A DNA stretch of 64,000 nucleotides from WLMZ01 sp043753895 (GTDB lineage: Bacteria > Actinomycetota > Acidimicrobiia > Acidimicrobiales > Ilumatobacteraceae). The DNA lies in contig JAYUWK010000122.1 in the NCBI GenBank assembly GCA_043753895.1, positions 11,588 through 75,587 of the forward strand, given 5' to 3'. The number at the start of each line of letters is the position of its first letter. Positions within the stretch are counted from its first letter, which is position 1. The notes beneath the pieces are model-generated. The model searched no databases, was not told the origin of the DNA, and saw only the letters and a list, made by a program, of their open reading frames with translations. Below are positions 61,395 through 64,000 of this stretch, in pieces. The translations under genes were made by a program, and so were the position numbers.

Positions 61395-61772
61395 TCAGCG
61401 ACGCCTGCGCGAATCGACATCGGCCCACATCGCCGACATGTCCACCACATCGGCCTTGAGGTCACGTGCCCCGAAACCCATGGTCCGTAGGAACGCCCAC
61501 GTCTCGGCGATTGCGCGTTCTGCGGCCGCTTCGCACGGTTGGTCGCCACGCTCGCGGAACTCGAACCGGAAGTTGAAGAAGTCGATCCGTGAGTCGTAGG
61601 TGAACGTACCCTCTGGGGTGTACGCCGATTCGAAGATGTCGTGTTCGGCTTGGGCGCCCACGAGATACCGACGCGCCTGATCGGTGAGATCGGCGAAGCG
61701 GCCGCGCACCGTCACCCTGAAGAAGCGCGCTGCTCGGTCATCACTCACCCGCTCGAGCATAGCCACCGTCAC
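61395..61772 (-). CDS. DUF6204 family protein
   Basis: A 125-residue protein resembling DUF6204 as I recall it: FFRVTVRGRFADLTDQARRY, AEHDIFESAYTPEGTFTYDS, FFNFRFEFRERGD and GFGARDLKADVVDMSAMWA. The function is unknown. The start is uncertain: GTG 61772 or ATG 61760 (MLERVSDD). It is convergent with the GNAT gene and divergent from the large membrane protein, whose start is roughly 100 bases away. Confidence 0.7.
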   Translation of the reverse strand: MTVAMLERVSDDRAARFFRVTVRGRFADLTDQARRYLVGAQAEHDIFESAYTPEGTFTYDSRIDFFNFRFEFRERGDQPCEAAAERAIAETWAFLRTMGFGARDLKADVVDMSAMWADVDSRRRR

Positions 61773-61857
61773 ATCACCGACTGCTGGCGCGATGCCAACC
61801 TGCTCGGCGTGCGACGTATCGTTGCATCAGCCCCCTGCCTGCAGTGGCCGCCCCCCA

Positions 61858-63396
61858 ATGCCACCCCAGATGCCACACATGACCCACCACGCCACCACCA
61901 CGCGCGCATTGCTGCTCCTCGGTGCCACCGTTTTCTTCGCGGCATGTCTGCTCTCGCAACCGGTGACCGGATGGAACTCGAACTCGCGTCTCGATCTTGT
62001 CTTCGCCGCCGTCGACCGCAGCACGCTCTCGATCGACGCCTACCACAACGTCAAGCCGACTGACACCGGCGACAAGGCCGAGTTCAACGGTCACTACTAC
62101 AGCGATAAGACCATCGGCGTATCGCTCGTGGCTCTGCCCTCGTACGCCGGCATCCGCTATGTGTCGAACATTTTCCAGCTGCATCCCAGCTTCCAGTTGA
62201 TCCAGTATCTGCTCACTCGTTTCGCAGTCGCGCTCCCCGCTGCGCTCGCCGCGATGTTGATGGCCAACTTGCTGATGAAACTCGGCGCGCTCCCCCGCCG
62301 CGCGATCCTGGCGACATCCGGGGTGTTCTTCGGGAGCCTGCTCTTCGGATACTCGTCGGTGTTCTTCCCCTATCTACCGGGTATCGCCGCGTGCCTCGGC
62401 GCGCTCACGATCGTGTTGTCCCCGCCGCTCACGCTGAAGAAGGCGGCTGCCGCTGGTGGCCTGTTGGGCATGGCGCTGATCTTCGACCTCACGTTCATCA
62501 TCACCGTCGCCGTAATCGGCGTGTTCCTGCTCGGCGCGCTGCGCACGGCCGGCGTGCGCAAGGGTCTCCAGCTCGCTGGCGCAGCCGCAGCAGCCGCGGC
62601 GGTGCCCCTCGGCGCATTCGCTCTGTACTCGCGCTCGATCTTCGGGAAACCGACCATCCCCTACAAGTATGAGGCATCGCAGTTCTTCCGCGACGGGATG
62701 TCGAGAGGAGTCATGGGCGTCACCTCACCCAAGCGCGACGCCATGTGGTTCCTCTCGTTCCATGCCTACCGTGGCATCTTGTTCTGGTCGCCGTGGCTGG
62801 TGATGGTAGTGATCTGCTGCGTGTGGCTCATCGCCACCGACAGACATCTTCGACCGGTTGCGATCGCCGCGCTCGTCACGTTCGTGGGTTATTTCCTGTT
62901 CAACTCCGGCTACTACGAATGGTGGGGAGGTGCCGGCATGGGCCCGCGCCTGATGCTGCCGATGTTCACCATCGTGCCACTTGGCCTCGTTGCCGCGTGC
63001 CGCGCCGATAGCCCGCGATGGATGCGGTACGGCGTGGTGGCCACGATGACCGTCGCCGTCGCGCTCTGTCTTCCCGTGAGCATGACCGACCCGCAGACCA
63101 AACAGGGCAACCTCTTGCAGACCCTGCTCGGAGCCAGCACCGGCACACATCTTCGGGTCATCCAACTCGAAGTGCTCAAGAACTTTTACCTGGGTCGCTG
63201 GATCGGCATCAAGCCGGTTGCCGGTATCCCCATCATCCTCAGCTTCATCGGCTGCATGGTTCTGGTTGTGGGCGGTACCGCATTCGCTTACGTCGTTGCG
63301 GCGCGAGCCGAGAACCATGAACTCGACGACCTCATGTCCGGCGGACCGATCGCCGAGACCACCGCACCGATCGAGCCCGTCGCCGTCCCAGCCTGA
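61858..63396 (+). CDS. Polytopic membrane protein, GT-C-like
   Basis: A protein of about 512 residues with some ten hydrophobic spans. The first exported loop has NSRLDLVFAAVDRSTLSIDA and NGHYYSDKTIGVSLVALPSY, a pattern I associate with an actinomycete membrane family of putative glycosyltransferases. The later FNSGYYEWWGGAGMGPRLML is also typical. ATGs at 61858, 61870 and 61879 are all possible starts; I took the first. No glycan gene is next to it, so its partner is unknown. Confidence 0.75.
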   Translation: MPPQMPHMTHHATTTRALLLLGATVFFAACLLSQPVTGWNSNSRLDLVFAAVDRSTLSIDAYHNVKPTDTGDKAEFNGHYYSDKTIGVSLVALPSYAGIRYVSNIFQLHPSFQLIQYLLTRFAVALPAALAAMLMANLLMKLGALPRRAILATSGVFFGSLLFGYSSVFFPYLPGIAACLGALTIVLSPPLTLKKAAAAGGLLGMALIFDLTFIITVAVIGVFLLGALRTAGVRKGLQLAGAAAAAAAVPLGAFALYSRSIFGKPTIPYKYEASQFFRDGMSRGVMGVTSPKRDAMWFLSFHAYRGILFWSPWLVMVVICCVWLIATDRHLRPVAIAALVTFVGYFLFNSGYYEWWGGAGMGPRLMLPMFTIVPLGLVAACRADSPRWMRYGVVATMTVAVALCLPVSMTDPQTKQGNLLQTLLGASTGTHLRVIQLEVLKNFYLGRWIGIKPVAGIPIILSFIGCMVLVVGGTAFAYVVAARAENHELDDLMSGGPIAETTAPIEPVAVPA

Positions 63397-63523
63397 GCGG
63401 GCAGCACCGAAGTAGCGCCCTCGCGGCCCTTCTTGGGCACGCACGACGCAAGTTCGCGGGTCCCGGTGATTCAGTCCTCTTGTAGGCCCAGCGAGACGAC
63501 GACCGAGCGTTCAACGAGTCGGT

Positions 63524-63814
63524 TCAGGTGCCCTCTCCGAATCGACATCTTGTGCAAGAACCTCGGGGAGGTCGAAGTTGGCGCGGATATCGAGCCACCA
63601 TTTCGCGATCATCCCGGGCCGCCAAATCTGGCCGAGAAGCAACCGTGAAGGCGCGATCCAGAACCACTTCATAGAAGAAGCAAAGCGCGACGTACATCCA
63701 CATCACGGCACCATCGGATTCTGATAGGAACTCGGATCGACGCTGCACCAACTCGATTTCGAGTTCAGGAAAGGCGGCGTCGATGTCTTCAAGCGAGCTC
63801 GGTATTTCGCGCAT
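63524..63814 (-). CDS. Hypothetical small protein, uncertain frame
   Basis: An ORF of 96 codons starting MREIPSSLEDIDAAFPELEI, then VQRRSEFLSESDGAVMWMYV and ALCFFYEVVLDRAF. The first half reads as coding. In the second half a different frame (63511-63672) reads more like protein: MKWFWIAPSRLLLGQIWRPG then AKWWLDIRANFDLPEVLAQD. This could be two overlapping genes, a frameshifted gene, or chance. I recognise no family. It lies in the otherwise gene-free right end (63397-64000). Confidence 0.35.
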   Translation of the reverse strand: MREIPSSLEDIDAAFPELEIELVQRRSEFLSESDGAVMWMYVALCFFYEVVLDRAFTVASRPDLAARDDREMVARYPRQLRPPRGSCTRCRFGEGT

Positions 63815-63934
63815 CACGCTCCTCGTTGCCGCTATCGAAATAGCGCATCCCTGGATGAGAACCGAACATGACGTTACAACGGGCATCCGAGCTCTCGCGG
63901 CTCACTCTCTTGGCTGGAGAGAGGAACGCCAAAA

Positions 63935-63963
63935 CAACGACAACGACAACGACGACAACGACG
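63935..63963. repeat. CAACGA microsatellite
   Basis: About 29 bases made of caacga hexamers (three perfect copies at 63935-63952, then cga and a further caacga cg). It lies about 120 bases upstream of the hypothetical ORF start and just before a possible plus-strand promoter. No gene is evident in 63815-64000. Confidence 0.8.
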
Positions 63964-63976
63964 GGGGTAGATTTTG

Positions 63977-63985
63977 TGATACGTT
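63977..63985 (+). promoter_or_regulatory. Possible extended -10 promoter at the right edge
   Basis: TGATACGTT fits an extended -10 (TGN-TANNNT) on the plus strand, in a locally AT-rich stretch unusual for this chromosome. Any gene it serves would lie beyond the window. No convincing -35 box is visible. Confidence 0.3.
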
Positions 63986-64000
63986 AATCGGCGTGCTCAG

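Overview
The window is 64 kb of high-GC, gene-dense bacterial chromosome. Three genes point to an actinomycete: a two-GNAT mycothiol synthase (mshD), a DUF3499 protein, and an LLM-class F420-dependent oxidoreductase. Frequent GTG starts and many GTGA/ATGA stop-start overlaps agree with this. No mycolate, Streptomyces or spore markers are present. An Acidimicrobiia-like lineage (Ilumatobacter relatives) is my best guess, from general resemblance only. There is no rRNA, CRISPR array, insertion sequence or integrase. One tRNA gene, tRNA-Val(CAC), is present.

Layout. 0-7 kb: histidine and tryptophan genes on the minus strand (hisC-hisB-hisH-hisF, an aldo/keto reductase, a Lys-rich micro-ORF, then hisI-trpE). 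A solitary GroES-type co-chaperonin and a hydrolase/SnoaL pair interrupt them, and no hisA is present. 7-17 kb: housekeeping genes (nth, mshD, M3 oligopeptidase, rlmN, a kinase-like phosphotransferase with its DUF6285 partner, an M23 wall hydrolase, an ABC ATPase, a small secreted coiled-coil protein, DUF3499). 17-20 kb: a GT-C membrane protein, then a roughly 1.2 kb segment bounded by a 41-bp copy of the 3' half of tRNA-Val. The segment holds a VOC protein and a Doc toxin with a start-less antitoxin.

20-36 kb: a J-domain membrane protein with a probable AUC start, a 2-hydroxyacid dehydrogenase, and a polyamine uptake and catabolism block. The block holds potA-potD-potB-potC, Usp, an APC permease, an Lrp regulator, a class III aminotransferase and a PatD-like aldehyde dehydrogenase. 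It should import a polyamine and convert it by transamination and oxidation to a GABA-type acid. It is followed by a divergent aldR/ald pair and a cytochrome P450. 36-41 kb: a glycan cluster (GT-C protein, GT2, DegT aminotransferase, epimerase, methyltransferase). 41-46 kb: an LLM oxidoreductase, an MFS exporter, and murF and ddl for peptidoglycan precursors.

46-52.6 kb holds the most unusual system. A TetR gene with a perfect 16-bp operator stands divergent from a tightly coupled four-gene operon: a fatty acyl-CoA reductase/HAD fusion, a medium-chain dehydrogenase, a LarA (lactate racemase)-like protein and a PlsC acyltransferase. It looks like a lipid-modifying pathway of unknown product.

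52.7-64 kb: a two-LysM lipoprotein, glutamate synthase (gltB-gltD), a crotonase, RidA, a GNAT, DUF6204, another polytopic membrane protein, and a weakly supported ORF at the right edge. Several convergent pairs overlap at their 3' ends, so the chromosome is compact. Apart from the right edge, no gene-free stretch exceeds about 250 bp.
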